From a virus, in IMG/VR virus record IMGVR_UViG_3300034092_002372, positions 1-22,021 of that record: a stretch of 22,021 nt of DNA. One strand, 5' to 3'. A model generated the notes under the pieces. The model was not told where the DNA came from. It made no database searches and worked only from the letters and a program-made list of their open reading frames with translations. Shown piece by piece: positions 7,518 through 14,765 of the stretch; the stretch's first letter is position 1, and every line of letters begins with the position of its first letter. The position numbers and the translations under genes were made by a program.

Positions 7518-7937
7518 TCAGCCTCGGTAGGCGTTGACCGTGTTGGTCTTGGATGTGTTGACCGCGTTGAACTGCATGTAGCCGATGATCGGCACTACGT
7601 TGGTTCCTCCGGTGTGCGTGACTGAAGCACGCAAGTACTGCTGAACAGCGGAGTGTGATACCAAGATGTTTCTTGAGGCGGACGTTCCATCGCCCTGAGC
7701 CACAGAAAACTCGAACTCTGTTCCCGGAACGTCCGACCAGTTCGCATTGTCGGCGCTCTGCTGCAACTTGCCCGTGAACGCGCGAGCGCCGGTGATGTTG
7801 GCGTTGACGACGAACAACGTGTGCCGGTAGCCGTTCGGAGTGATTGCTTCCGTGGTTTCAGTCGTCGACGCACTGAGCACCACGCCGGGCGCGCGTAGGC
7901 TTCCGACGCTGACCGATGTGCTGCTATCGAAGTTCAT
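7518..7937 (-). CDS. Beta-sandwich structural protein, tandem paralogue A
   Basis: A 139-residue protein starts at the ATG at 7935-7937, overlapping the previous stop as ATGA. It has the repeated pattern of an Ig-like or jelly-roll fold: a GYRHTLFVVNANITG strand, KLQQSADNANWSDVPG (a typical 'S-D-x-x-x-W-x-D-V' edge), and SHSAVQQYLRASVTH. It is paralogous to the next gene downstream. No cleavage signal or membrane segment is visible. Genes of this type just after the major capsid gene often encode head decoration proteins. That is an inference from position, as I do not recognise the family. Confidence 0.68.
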   Translation of the reverse strand: MNFDSSTSVSVGSLRAPGVVLSASTTETTEAITPNGYRHTLFVVNANITGARAFTGKLQQSADNANWSDVPGTEFEFSVAQGDGTSASRNILVSHSAVQQYLRASVTHTGGTNVVPIIGYMQFNAVNTSKTNTVNAYRG

Positions 7938-8248
7938 CCCTCGCTCGCTTTCTTGCGGCCGCGCCGCTTGGACTCCACGCTACCTGATTCCTGCTGCGGC
8001 GCGTCTGGCGTGATCGCCGGCACCGAAGCCGTGTACCTAATGAGCATCGCCGTCGGCCACTTGGCCTTCGACGTCAGCACCGCGCCCATCGGCGCCGGCA
8101 CGAGCTTGTACTCCTGTCCCGCGATCTCGCGCGCGACCCACGGGTCGTCCACGTCGAGCGTCTGGCCGGACAAGAGCCAGACCTTGTTGAGGCCCGCGGC
8201 CTTCGGGTCGTGCAGGACGTTCCCGTGGTTCACCATCATGAGCTTCAT
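7934..8248 (-). CDS. Hypothetical protein with basic C-terminal tail
   Basis: A 104-residue protein starts at the ATG at 8246-8248 with an AGGAT element eight bases upstream. The N-terminal 60 residues (KLMMVNHGNVLHDPKAAGLNKVWLLSGQTLDVDDPWVAREIAG) look folded. The C-terminus is disordered, with a Ser-Gly-Ser linker and the basic cluster SKRRGRKKASEG. I do not recognise the family. It belongs to the head-to-neck block and overlaps the next gene by ATGA. Its first residues and leader match those of the tail chaperone gene (the repeat at 8240-8260). An alternative in-frame start at Met4 or Met5 is possible. Confidence 0.6.
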   Translation of the reverse strand: MKLMMVNHGNVLHDPKAAGLNKVWLLSGQTLDVDDPWVAREIAGQEYKLVPAPMGAVLTSKAKWPTAMLIRYTASVPAITPDAPQQESGSVESKRRGRKKASEG

Positions 8249-8260
8249 GCCGCGATCCTA
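8240..8260 (-). repeat. Shared translation-start sequence, copy 2
   Basis: The minus strand reads TAGGAT-CGCGGC-ATG-AAGCTC across the start codon of the gene ending at 7934. It differs from 1909-1929 by a single base. Both genes begin with Met-Lys-Leu and both follow a hairpin about 20 bases upstream of the start. Confidence 0.75.
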
Positions 8261-8270
8261 CAGAAGGAAG

Positions 8271-8303
8271 AGGGCCGCCGCCGCGCTCGGCGACGACGGC
8301 CCT
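8271..8303 (-). terminator. Strong hairpin after the capsid genes (attenuator or terminator-like)
   Basis: A stem of 14 pairs, two of them G-U, encloses a 5-base loop. The outer arms AGGGCCG and CGGCCCT are perfect. It lies in the 74-base gap after the small beta-rich gene at 8323-8760. On the minus strand it is followed by CTTCCTTCTG, which is pyrimidine-rich but not a true T-run. Partial termination or mRNA stabilisation after the abundant capsid messages is the likely role. Confidence 0.58.
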
Positions 8304-8322
8304 CGTGCTCATCTCGACTGGA

Positions 8323-8760
8323 TCAGTCGATCGAGAACGACATCGTGTTCAAGGTCACGCTCGTGCCAGTTGCGTTCAGCAACAGGACGGTCACGCCCAG
8401 ATCACACGCAGCCGTACCCACGGTCGCCTGAATCTTGATGAACCGCTCGCACTTGTCGGTCGTGCCAGCGGTCGCGCTGTTCAGACGAATGCGACCCACA
8501 TACACGGCCTCATCGTTTGCTGCGACGACTTGAGTGAAGGCCGCGCCCGTCAGGTCGGCATAGGTGCCGCCCGAGGTAGCGCAGTCGCGCACGATCACAT
8601 CGACCGTGCCGCTTGAGCCAACCGTACCCGCGTCGAAGATCACCACGGCTTCGGCGAAGCCCGTGGTGTCGATCTCTGAGGATGTGGCCACTGCCGCGCT
8701 GTAGTTGTCGGCCTTGAGGGCCTGCACAACTTTGTGGTGTGAACGGAAGTCCATTTGCAT
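8323..8760 (-). CDS. Small beta-rich structural protein after the major capsid gene
   Basis: A 145-residue protein starts at the ATG at 8760 with AGGAG about 10 bases upstream, 30 bases after the capsid gene. It shows alternating beta strands: AEAVVIFDAGTVGSSGTVDVIVRD, ATSGGTYADLTGAAF, ERFIKIQATVGTAACDLGVTVLLLNA. The 'SGGTYADLTG' edge and the FIKIQATV strand echo the tandem paralogues at 7124-7937, so it may be a distant third member. A head decoration or cement protein is the most likely role, from its position. No sequence motif proves it. Confidence 0.65.
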   Translation of the reverse strand: MQMDFRSHHKVVQALKADNYSAAVATSSEIDTTGFAEAVVIFDAGTVGSSGTVDVIVRDCATSGGTYADLTGAAFTQVVAANDEAVYVGRIRLNSATAGTTDKCERFIKIQATVGTAACDLGVTVLLLNATGTSVTLNTMSFSID

Positions 8761-8790
8761 CTGAGTGTTCTCCTAGTTGTTGATCGAAGA

Positions 8791-10011
8791 TCAGGTCTGG
8801 GCCGCGAGGCCAGTCGAAACGCAGAAGGCTTCGGGGAAACGAACGCCCACGTCGACGGTCATTCCGGCGAGGATCTGGGTCTGGCGCTTCGTGAAGTTCG
8901 TGCCTTCGCGGCTTGCCGCGAGGACCATGGTGCCCCACTCCGCGACCATCGAAGCCGCGAACGCACCCAACAAGATCTTGTCGTTGGGCAACTGCGTCGA
9001 CAGCACGTAGCGGTGACCAAGCACGCGCTCGATCATGCTGCCGTCGATGAACGGACGAACCTTCGGGTTGACGTTCGCGCTGCTCGACACGGTGTCGAGT
9101 TGCTTGCGAAGTTGACGGAACTGGTTCGGGTGGAAGGCCCACACGAACTCGCCCACGGTCTGCGCGTTGTCCTCGAACAACTTGTGCTCCATGTTGATGA
9201 GCTCGTTGTACGAGGTGGCCGCATCAAGAGCACCAGTGAACGATTGGGTGTTGATGCCACTCGTGTTCATGATGCCCGTCGGCTGACCAGCGGCACCCGT
9301 GCCGTTGAACACCGCCGCGTCGATCTTGAGACCGATGTCGCGGGCCAGTTGAGTGCGCACGAGTTGCTCGGCACCAGGAGCGCCCAGCTCGATCAGACGA
9401 TTCGACAGCGTGCAGAGCGCGAAGACGTCGTGCGGGTACAGGTCGATCTGTCCGAAGGACATGTCGCCGCTCGTGACGGCTTCGACCTCACCCAGCCAGT
9501 AGGCCGTGGTCGCGCCCGTGATCTTCGGGATCTGCACCGGCGAGCCGGTCAAGCCAGACATGCGCACGGTGCCGGCCTGATAGGCCACGATCGCCGCTTG
9601 CAGCAGCGGGATGATCTGGGCCGACATGACTTGGTTCGGCACGATGAAGCCGCCGAGCGAGTCGACGGTCGTCACCATGTCCTTCGTCACCACGGCCGAG
9701 TCCATCGTGCCCGCCGCGGCCGAGCACATCTCGTACTCGAGCGGAGCGAACTTCGCGACGTTGCCCTTCATCAGGCCGCCGATGAGCTTGGCGAAGGAGA
9801 ACTCCTTCACCTCCTTGCTGTCCTGCGCCAGACCGGGCACCGCGAAGCGAGCCGCCTTGGCGTCGGCTTCGCGACGCTGGGCGTCCAGCTTCTCGTCCAG
9901 TTGCTTGGCAAGACGCTCGCACAACGCGGCGTCACGCTGGTCCAGATTCGACTTGAGCTGGCCGATGAGCGCCTGCGACAGCGCCTCGACCGACTGGTTG
10001 TTGATTTCCAT
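8791..10011 (-). CDS. Major capsid protein, HK97 fold
   Basis: A 406-residue protein starts at the ATG at 10009-10011 with AGAGGAAAG upstream. The first 65 residues are charged and helical (QALIGQLKSNLDQRDAALCERLAKQLDEKLDAQRREADAK), like an HK97 delta domain that scaffolds assembly and may be removed by the protease. The body has the usual HK97-fold signatures: GGFIVPNQVMSAQIIPLL (about 119-136), VQIPKITGATTAYWLGE, DLYPHDVFALCTLSNRLIELG, a DIGLKIDAAVFNGTGAAGQPTGI stretch (the N-G-x-G...P-x-G-I hallmark), and C-terminal strands ending in FCVSTGLAAQT. It follows the prohead protease directly, as usual. Confidence 0.92.
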   Translation of the reverse strand: MEINNQSVEALSQALIGQLKSNLDQRDAALCERLAKQLDEKLDAQRREADAKAARFAVPGLAQDSKEVKEFSFAKLIGGLMKGNVAKFAPLEYEMCSAAAGTMDSAVVTKDMVTTVDSLGGFIVPNQVMSAQIIPLLQAAIVAYQAGTVRMSGLTGSPVQIPKITGATTAYWLGEVEAVTSGDMSFGQIDLYPHDVFALCTLSNRLIELGAPGAEQLVRTQLARDIGLKIDAAVFNGTGAAGQPTGIMNTSGINTQSFTGALDAATSYNELINMEHKLFEDNAQTVGEFVWAFHPNQFRQLRKQLDTVSSSANVNPKVRPFIDGSMIERVLGHRYVLSTQLPNDKILLGAFAASMVAEWGTMVLAASREGTNFTKRQTQILAGMTVDVGVRFPEAFCVSTGLAAQT

Positions 10012-10038
10012 CGTTCTTTCCTCTGCGGTCTAGGGTTG

Positions 10039-11880
10039 TCACAGGGACCGAGCGACGCGCTCGGCCACCTGCGCGAAGAACGCCGCAGCGTCCTCGCGTC
10101 CAGACGACCGCAGAGCGGCCGTCTTGTTCTTCTCGACCTCGAGCGCCTTCGCGATCGAAGCCTCGTCCATGCGCTTCTCCAGCGCCTCGATCGAATCATT
10201 GAGGGCGCGGAAACGCTTGTCCAGAGCCGTGATCGCATCGGTCAGCGCACGCAACGCCATGACCTGCTCGGACTCGTCCTCCATCTCGCCTTGCATGTCG
10301 TATCCCATCTCCTCTTCCTCCGAGGAGACCTCGATCTCGACCTTGCGCAGCGTGGAGAACTTGTGCGCCACAAAGACGTCCGTCTCGCTGTAGCTGCCAT
10401 CCTCCTCCTTCTCGTAGATCTTGATCATCGCCGCCGGGTCTTCGGTCGTGCCCTCGACCGAGAAGTCCGAGTTCGGCACTTCGATCTTGCCGGCCGTCTC
10501 GATGTCGACGATCTCGCCGCACGCCTCGCCGCCGCTCGACTCCCACATCACGAAGTCGCCGACCTTCAGTTCGTCGGGCGCGGCCTTCGTCGTCGGGCAT
10601 CCGCAGGACACGCACGACTTGTCCGCCGACGCCGTGCCCTCGCGGCACATCGAGTACGCGACGGCGACCACCTGATCGATCTTCCACTCGGGATGCTCGT
10701 CGATCAGCTTCGGAATCTTCGAAGACACGCACTCCTGCAACGGATCGGTCGCCGCCGTCTGCTCCGCGACATCGCTCTTCGTGCTCTTCTTCATCGGATC
10801 GTATGCCCAGTTCTTCAGCGAGATGTCGCGCTTGGAGATCGGGCACGCCTCGCTGACCGGCTCGCCCTGCTCCATGTTCTTCATCCGAGCCACGAAGGAC
10901 ACCGTCCGCTTGGCGTTGTCCACGAGCCGGCGGTCCCACTTGTCCTTCGGCGTCTCGAGCAACTCGAGGTTCCGCTTGATGACCGCGTCCGCGTCGACGC
11001 TCGCCTTGCGGCTGCACTCGTTCGCGTCCCACGCCTTCAGCTCGCCGGCCGACATGTTCACCGCATCGCGCCACGACGAGTAGACCGCGTCGAGTTCGTC
11101 CTGCTCCAGCTTTTCGACCGCGCCCAGCGCGAACGTGCGACGCTCCGGCACGCTGCCGGCAACACGCTGCAACAGCTCGTCAGCCATCGTGCGAGTCAAC
11201 TTGCCCGCCTTCACGAGGTCCTCGAGCGCCTTTGCGATCGGGTCCTTCTTCTTGGCGCTCTTCGAGAGCAGCGCGTTCGGGTTCGCCGGGATCGAGCAGT
11301 TGGACAGCTCGAGTTGCTGCTGCTCCTCGTACAGGACGCCGTAGGGGCCGAGGCCGAGTTCCTTGCGCTCGGCCTCGTTCTTCGGCTTGTACGCGCGCGT
11401 CGGCACGAAGCCGACGCTGACCGCGCGCAGACCGCCCTCGTCGATCATCCGAAGCACCGCCTCGGACATCGGGTTCGCGGACTCCGAGAAGTAGGTGATG
11501 GACTCCATCAGCACGGGCCGGCCGGTCTGCTTTTCCTGCGACCAGTCATGCACGCGACCGATCGGGAAGTCGTCCGAGTTGTGACCCCACAACGCGACCG
11601 GGTTCTTCTCGAACTCCGTGAACTTCCAGCCGGCGACGCGGATCACGTCGCCCATGCGGTCGGCCGTCTCGTCGCTCGCGACAAAGCGCCGCGTGCGCGA
11701 GGTCTCGTCGGCCTTGATGACGGGAGCCGCAAAGCCGCGGACGTGGATGGCGCTCGTGTCCGTCTTGATCGCGAACACGTCCTCCGACTTCGCAGCCGAC
11801 AACTCCTCGAGCGTCGCGACGCCGCACAGGATTCGGGCAGCGAGCCGCTGCACGTCCGAGTTCTTGGTCAGGATCTCCAT
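10039..11880 (-). CDS. Prohead protease (HK97/S78-like) with extra domains and a C-terminal coiled coil
   Basis: A 613-residue protein starts at the ATG at 11878-11880, six bases after GAGGA and eight bases after the portal stop. Residues 45-215 form an HK97-type maturation protease, with candidate catalytic His100 in VALWGHN and Ser155 in RAVSVGF. Further parts follow. A helical segment (about 255-375) ends in SKRDISLKNWAYDP. A short KIP domain (ECVSSKIPKLIDEHPE, VVAVAYSMCRE) comes next. A TUDOR/DUF2945-like barrel (about 460-540) starts GDFVMWESSGGEACGEIV and contains VAHKFSTLRKV. An acidic linker leads to a coiled coil (about 555-600, MALRALTDAITALDKRFRAL). The coiled coil could act as internal scaffold. 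Typical proteases of this family have about 200 residues, so this one is unusually composite. Confidence 0.85.
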   Translation of the reverse strand: MEILTKNSDVQRLAARILCGVATLEELSAAKSEDVFAIKTDTSAIHVRGFAAPVIKADETSRTRRFVASDETADRMGDVIRVAGWKFTEFEKNPVALWGHNSDDFPIGRVHDWSQEKQTGRPVLMESITYFSESANPMSEAVLRMIDEGGLRAVSVGFVPTRAYKPKNEAERKELGLGPYGVLYEEQQQLELSNCSIPANPNALLSKSAKKKDPIAKALEDLVKAGKLTRTMADELLQRVAGSVPERRTFALGAVEKLEQDELDAVYSSWRDAVNMSAGELKAWDANECSRKASVDADAVIKRNLELLETPKDKWDRRLVDNAKRTVSFVARMKNMEQGEPVSEACPISKRDISLKNWAYDPMKKSTKSDVAEQTAATDPLQECVSSKIPKLIDEHPEWKIDQVVAVAYSMCREGTASADKSCVSCGCPTTKAAPDELKVGDFVMWESSGGEACGEIVDIETAGKIEVPNSDFSVEGTTEDPAAMIKIYEKEEDGSYSETDVFVAHKFSTLRKVEIEVSSEEEEMGYDMQGEMEDESEQVMALRALTDAITALDKRFRALNDSIEALEKRMDEASIAKALEVEKNKTAALRSSGREDAAAFFAQVAERVARSL

Positions 11881-11888
11881 GCGGTTCC

Positions 11889-14195
11889 TCAGATGATGGG
11901 CGCGATGACGCACCGGCAGTTGATGACTTCTTCGGGCGCGCCGTTCGGGTCGTTCGGAAAGCGCAGGCCCGGCTTGAACTCTTCTCCGGGCTTCACGATC
12001 CTGCCGTCGAGTTCACGATGGCTCTCGCGCGTGGCCGCGTCGTTCGACGCCACCCACTGCAATCCCGTCGCGCCCGACTCCTGGTATCGGTCGAAGCTGG
12101 CGGAGTTGTACGCCTTGCCCGTCTCCGTGCGCGCGATCGTAAGCGCACGCGCCTCCTTATTGCCGAACACGCGGCCCAGCTCCTCGTCGAGCTCGGGCAG
12201 GATCTCGGTCAACTCGCCAGCCAACTCAGGCGTCGAAGTCGGGCCCGACAGCTTCACGAGAAGACGGTCGCGAATCTCGTCGGCAAGACGCGAGGTCACG
12301 CCTTCGACGATCTGCGCGCGCTGGTCGGCGATCAGGCGCAGGATGCGAGGCTCCGTCACGTCGACCGACACCATGCCGAGAAGCTGCGCCGTCTCGGTTA
12401 GGCCGGCCTGCCACGTCGCGGTCACGGTCTGGGCGATCAAGGCGTCGAGCTGCTCGGCCCATTGTTCCTTGTTCAGGAGGAGGTAGGACTCGACCTCGCG
12501 CTGCGTCCACGCCTTCGAGGTGCTGGCGATGCCGTTCTCGGCCACGTCGCGCAGGCGCTCCTTCTGCGCGCGCTCGTAGCGCCGAAGCCACGTCAGGACC
12601 TCGGACGCCATCTTGCGCTCGGATTGGTCCAGCGTCTTCGCGTAGACCGCCTCCACGAAGGCCACGCGCTCTTCGCGCGTGTCGAGCATCTTGGACCGCA
12701 TCTCCGCGGCCGCAGGCGCAGCGGGCGCGGAGACGCCGCCAAGGATGACGCGCGCCTGATCAAGGCTGATGGACGGGAAGGCCGCGTTGATGAGCGCCGC
12801 GCCGGCGTCGACCGTCAACTGGCCGGAGCCGACGCGCTCGGCGATGAGGAGCAGGGATTCGACCTGCGCGCCGTTCAGGCCTTCAGGCGCAGCCGGCGTC
12901 GCCGGCGCGGCTGGAGCCGCAGGCATCGGCTCGGCGTTCGGCGCGCCAGCATCCGGCGCGACGGGCTCCGAGTCGCCGGTGTTCGGATCGTTCACCGCGA
13001 ACACCTGATTCGAAGCCGGCACGAACACCGTCGACGCGGAGTCCACGGTCTCGGCCTCGAGGCCAAGAATCTTCGTGGCGTCGTTAAAGCTCAAGCCGAC
13101 ACCGTAGGCGGCCAGCTCCGCGGCGAGCTTCCACTTCGAGCTCTGGTCCTCTTGCAGCGACGCGATGCCCGAGTAGTCGAAGGACACCATGCAGCCCGCG
13201 AGCCGCGGGTCCTGCAACCGGCCAAGGAAGTGGCTGTTGATCTTCTCGGCCACCGAGTCGAGGTAGCCCTTCACCGACTGCCAGAACTGCCGGTAGGCCT
13301 CGGTGACGTTGTTGTAGGTCGCCGTGTCGTAGTTCCCGATCACCGGCGGAGGCACCTGCAAGATGCTGCACACCGTGTCCCGCACCCAGCCCAGCGTCTC
13401 ACGCTGGAGCATGTCCTTCGGCGTCGCCGGATTCGGCAACACGTCGACCTTGCCGGTCAAGACCTTGAAGCCGCCGACCACGTCCGGGTCGCGCATCGCC
13501 TCGTTCGCCGACTCCTGAAGCCGGAACTCCTCGTCGTTCGACATCCCCTCCTCGTACTTGAGGAAGGCACCCGGACCGCCGCCGCGCATGACGGCTTCTT
13601 GATATCGCTCGGTCTGGAAGCCGACCGAGATCACGCGCATCGCCGCGTCGAGCGGCGACAAGCCGCGCTGCGGGTCGGCCGGGTTGTAGTCGTAGAAATG
13701 GACCGTCGAGCCGACCGGAAAGACCGGCGGCGCGCTCGTGCTCGAGGCACCGTACTGCACGCGCTGGATGCGGCCGGTCGACGGGTCGCGCTCGTCCTCG
13801 ACGTAGCTGCCAGACACAGGAACGATGACCGTGGGCATCGGGATCGGCGCGCGCGCGTCGATCGACGGCACGATCGGCTTGCCCTCCGCGTCCATCAGGA
13901 ACCACCAATCCTCGCCCGAGAGCTTGCGGTGGCTCATGCCGGCGGCCAGCAGGTCCGACAAGCCCATGTCCGAGTTCGGCATGTCGAAGAGCTGCCGGAT
14001 CGGATGATCCTCGGGCACCTCCTGCGCATCGGCCGCGTCGGACTCCCACACTTTGAGCGGCACTTGACGCACGGCCTCGGTCAGCACCTGAACGCAGGCG
14101 AACACAACCCAGGAGTCGTAGAGCGGATCCTCGACTTCGTCGCGGCCGCCAAGGCTCGCGCGCTGCAAGCCGATCTGCTTCAGCAAAGAATCCAT
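11889..14195 (-). CDS. Portal protein fused to a Mu gpF-like head morphogenesis domain
   Basis: With the ATG at 14193-14195 the protein has 768 residues. The portal part, about residues 1-430, shows DPLYDSWVVFACVQVLTEAVRQVPLKVW near the N-terminus. It also has HFYDYNPADPQRGLSPLDAAMRV, FLKYEEGMSNDEEF and the ILQVPPPVIGNYDTATYNNVTEA segment typical of HK97-type portals. A Pro/Ala-rich linker and an LNGAQVESLLLI...AGAALINAAFP segment (about 445-500) lead to a helical region. The C-terminal 150 residues are Mu gpF-like: ARTETGKAYNSAS, ESHRELDGRIVKPGEEF, and a final INCRCVIAP. The protein makes the DNA entry ring, and the gpF part would sit inside or around it. An in-frame GTG at 14288 has a better Shine-Dalgarno sequence (GAGGA), and a TTG at 14318 is also open, so the true start is uncertain. 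Confidence 0.88.
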   Translation of the reverse strand: MDSLLKQIGLQRASLGGRDEVEDPLYDSWVVFACVQVLTEAVRQVPLKVWESDAADAQEVPEDHPIRQLFDMPNSDMGLSDLLAAGMSHRKLSGEDWWFLMDAEGKPIVPSIDARAPIPMPTVIVPVSGSYVEDERDPSTGRIQRVQYGASSTSAPPVFPVGSTVHFYDYNPADPQRGLSPLDAAMRVISVGFQTERYQEAVMRGGGPGAFLKYEEGMSNDEEFRLQESANEAMRDPDVVGGFKVLTGKVDVLPNPATPKDMLQRETLGWVRDTVCSILQVPPPVIGNYDTATYNNVTEAYRQFWQSVKGYLDSVAEKINSHFLGRLQDPRLAGCMVSFDYSGIASLQEDQSSKWKLAAELAAYGVGLSFNDATKILGLEAETVDSASTVFVPASNQVFAVNDPNTGDSEPVAPDAGAPNAEPMPAAPAAPATPAAPEGLNGAQVESLLLIAERVGSGQLTVDAGAALINAAFPSISLDQARVILGGVSAPAAPAAAEMRSKMLDTREERVAFVEAVYAKTLDQSERKMASEVLTWLRRYERAQKERLRDVAENGIASTSKAWTQREVESYLLLNKEQWAEQLDALIAQTVTATWQAGLTETAQLLGMVSVDVTEPRILRLIADQRAQIVEGVTSRLADEIRDRLLVKLSGPTSTPELAGELTEILPELDEELGRVFGNKEARALTIARTETGKAYNSASFDRYQESGATGLQWVASNDAATRESHRELDGRIVKPGEEFKPGLRFPNDPNGAPEEVINCRCVIAPII

Positions 14196-14270
14196 GGACC
14201 TAGAGACGCCGGCAAGCTGCGGGCGCTCGACGACGAACTCGCTCCCGGGAATACGCCGGAAGGGACTCGG

Positions 14271-14297
14271 TTGGCTTCGCTTGTCCACCGCTATGAT
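14271..14297 (+). promoter_or_regulatory. Putative plus-strand sigma70-type promoter
   Basis: TTGGCT (14271-14276) and TATGAT (14292-14297) resemble -35 and -10 boxes. The 15-base spacer is shorter than ideal. The -10 box stands out in this GC-rich sequence and lies about 34 bases before the ATG of the plus-strand gene at 14331. If the portal starts further upstream, this sequence would lie inside its 5' end. Confidence 0.4.
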
Positions 14298-14330
14298 CCT
14301 CGCATCGTCCAGCCTCAAAAGTCCGACCGT

Positions 14331-14528
14331 ATGCTCAGGCCCCGAACGAAGGGACCAGACGCACTCGTCGTCGTGACGACAAGGCTACACAAGTCGACGT
14401 ACTCCGCCCTGTTCGCGATCGCAACTCGGCATCGCATCAAGTCGTCGGTCCTGATTCGTCTCGCGCTCGAGGAGGTAGTCCGCGCGTCTTGCGGTACATC
14501 GCGGCCTCCCTCTGGCCCAGCAAAGTGA
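14331..14528 (+). CDS. Putative ribbon-helix-helix DNA-binding protein on the opposite strand
   Basis: A 65-residue plus-strand frame from ATG 14331 to TGA 14528 reads like a CopG/Arc-type repressor. A strand VVVTTRL (about 13-19) is followed by helix A, STYSALFAIATRHR (22-35). After the turn IKSS comes helix B, VLIRLALEEVVRA (40-52). The pattern R-L...L..IA...I..S.LIR.ALEE is the ribbon-helix-helix signature. Codon third positions are GC-rich like those of real genes here. It has a promoter-like sequence upstream but no clear Shine-Dalgarno sequence, so it could be leaderless or weakly translated. Its last 92 bases are antisense to the 3' end of the gene at 14437-14703. It is the only supported plus-strand gene in the window and might be a local regulator. 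Confidence 0.5.
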   Translation: MLRPRTKGPDALVVVTTRLHKSTYSALFAIATRHRIKSSVLIRLALEEVVRASCGTSRPPSGPAK

Positions 14529-14703
14529 GACTCGCGTAGAGCAGGATGCCGCCTCGGCCGTCGCCCTCCGAGCCGAGCACGATCCATCCGCGCTGGCAGA
14601 GCGCGAACAACTGGTTCGGGGTGCATTCATCCGGCTTGCCCTCGTCGCAGAGAATCAAACACGGCAGCACCAAGTCATCCTTCACGATCTTCTTGACCAC
14701 CAT
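14437..14703 (-). CDS. Small hypothetical protein downstream of the large terminase
   Basis: An 88-residue protein starts at the ATG at 14701-14703, four bases after AGGAGG. A second ATG at 14739, in frame and also behind AGGAGG, would add 12 very basic residues (MGGRRRIRRGGR). The sequence VVKKIVKDDLVLPCLILCDEGKPDECTPNQLFALCQRGWIVLG has four cysteines in the first 50 residues, and a Gly-Gly-Ile-Leu-Leu-Tyr strand follows. I do not recognise the family. It lies between terminase and portal, where phages often carry small accessory genes. The strong ribosome binding site supports it as real. Confidence 0.6.
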   Translation of the reverse strand: MVVKKIVKDDLVLPCLILCDEGKPDECTPNQLFALCQRGWIVLGSEGDGRGGILLYASLTLLGQREAAMYRKTRGLPPRARDESGPTT

Positions 14704-14765
14704 GCGCCCTCCTCTTCTGATTCTCCGCCGACCGCCCATGTTCCTCCTCGTGGTGTGCGCATTCT

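Noticed and set aside
8755-12486. Very long plus-strand open frame of over 1200 codons
   Set aside because: It is exactly antisense to the capsid and protease genes and the 3' end of the portal gene. Its product is rich in Arg, His, Leu and Val without domains, the usual mirror frame of GC-rich genes.
12462-14330. Long plus-strand open frame antisense to the portal
   Set aside because: This is an antisense shadow with a low-complexity Arg/His/Val-rich product. Only its last 65 codons, from 14331 and outside the conserved portal, look like a real protein.
14436-14474. Possible reading of the ribbon-helix-helix frame as a chance pattern
   Set aside because: I considered dismissing it as a shadow, but the strand-helix-turn-helix pattern, the GC-rich third positions and the upstream TATGAT together made me keep it at moderate confidence.
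14315-14626. Minus-strand open frame of 103 codons between the small hypothetical gene and the portal
   Set aside because: It overlaps the better supported gene at 14437-14703 in another frame, and its product is Arg-rich with no pattern. The part beyond that gene is the antisense of the ribbon-helix-helix core.
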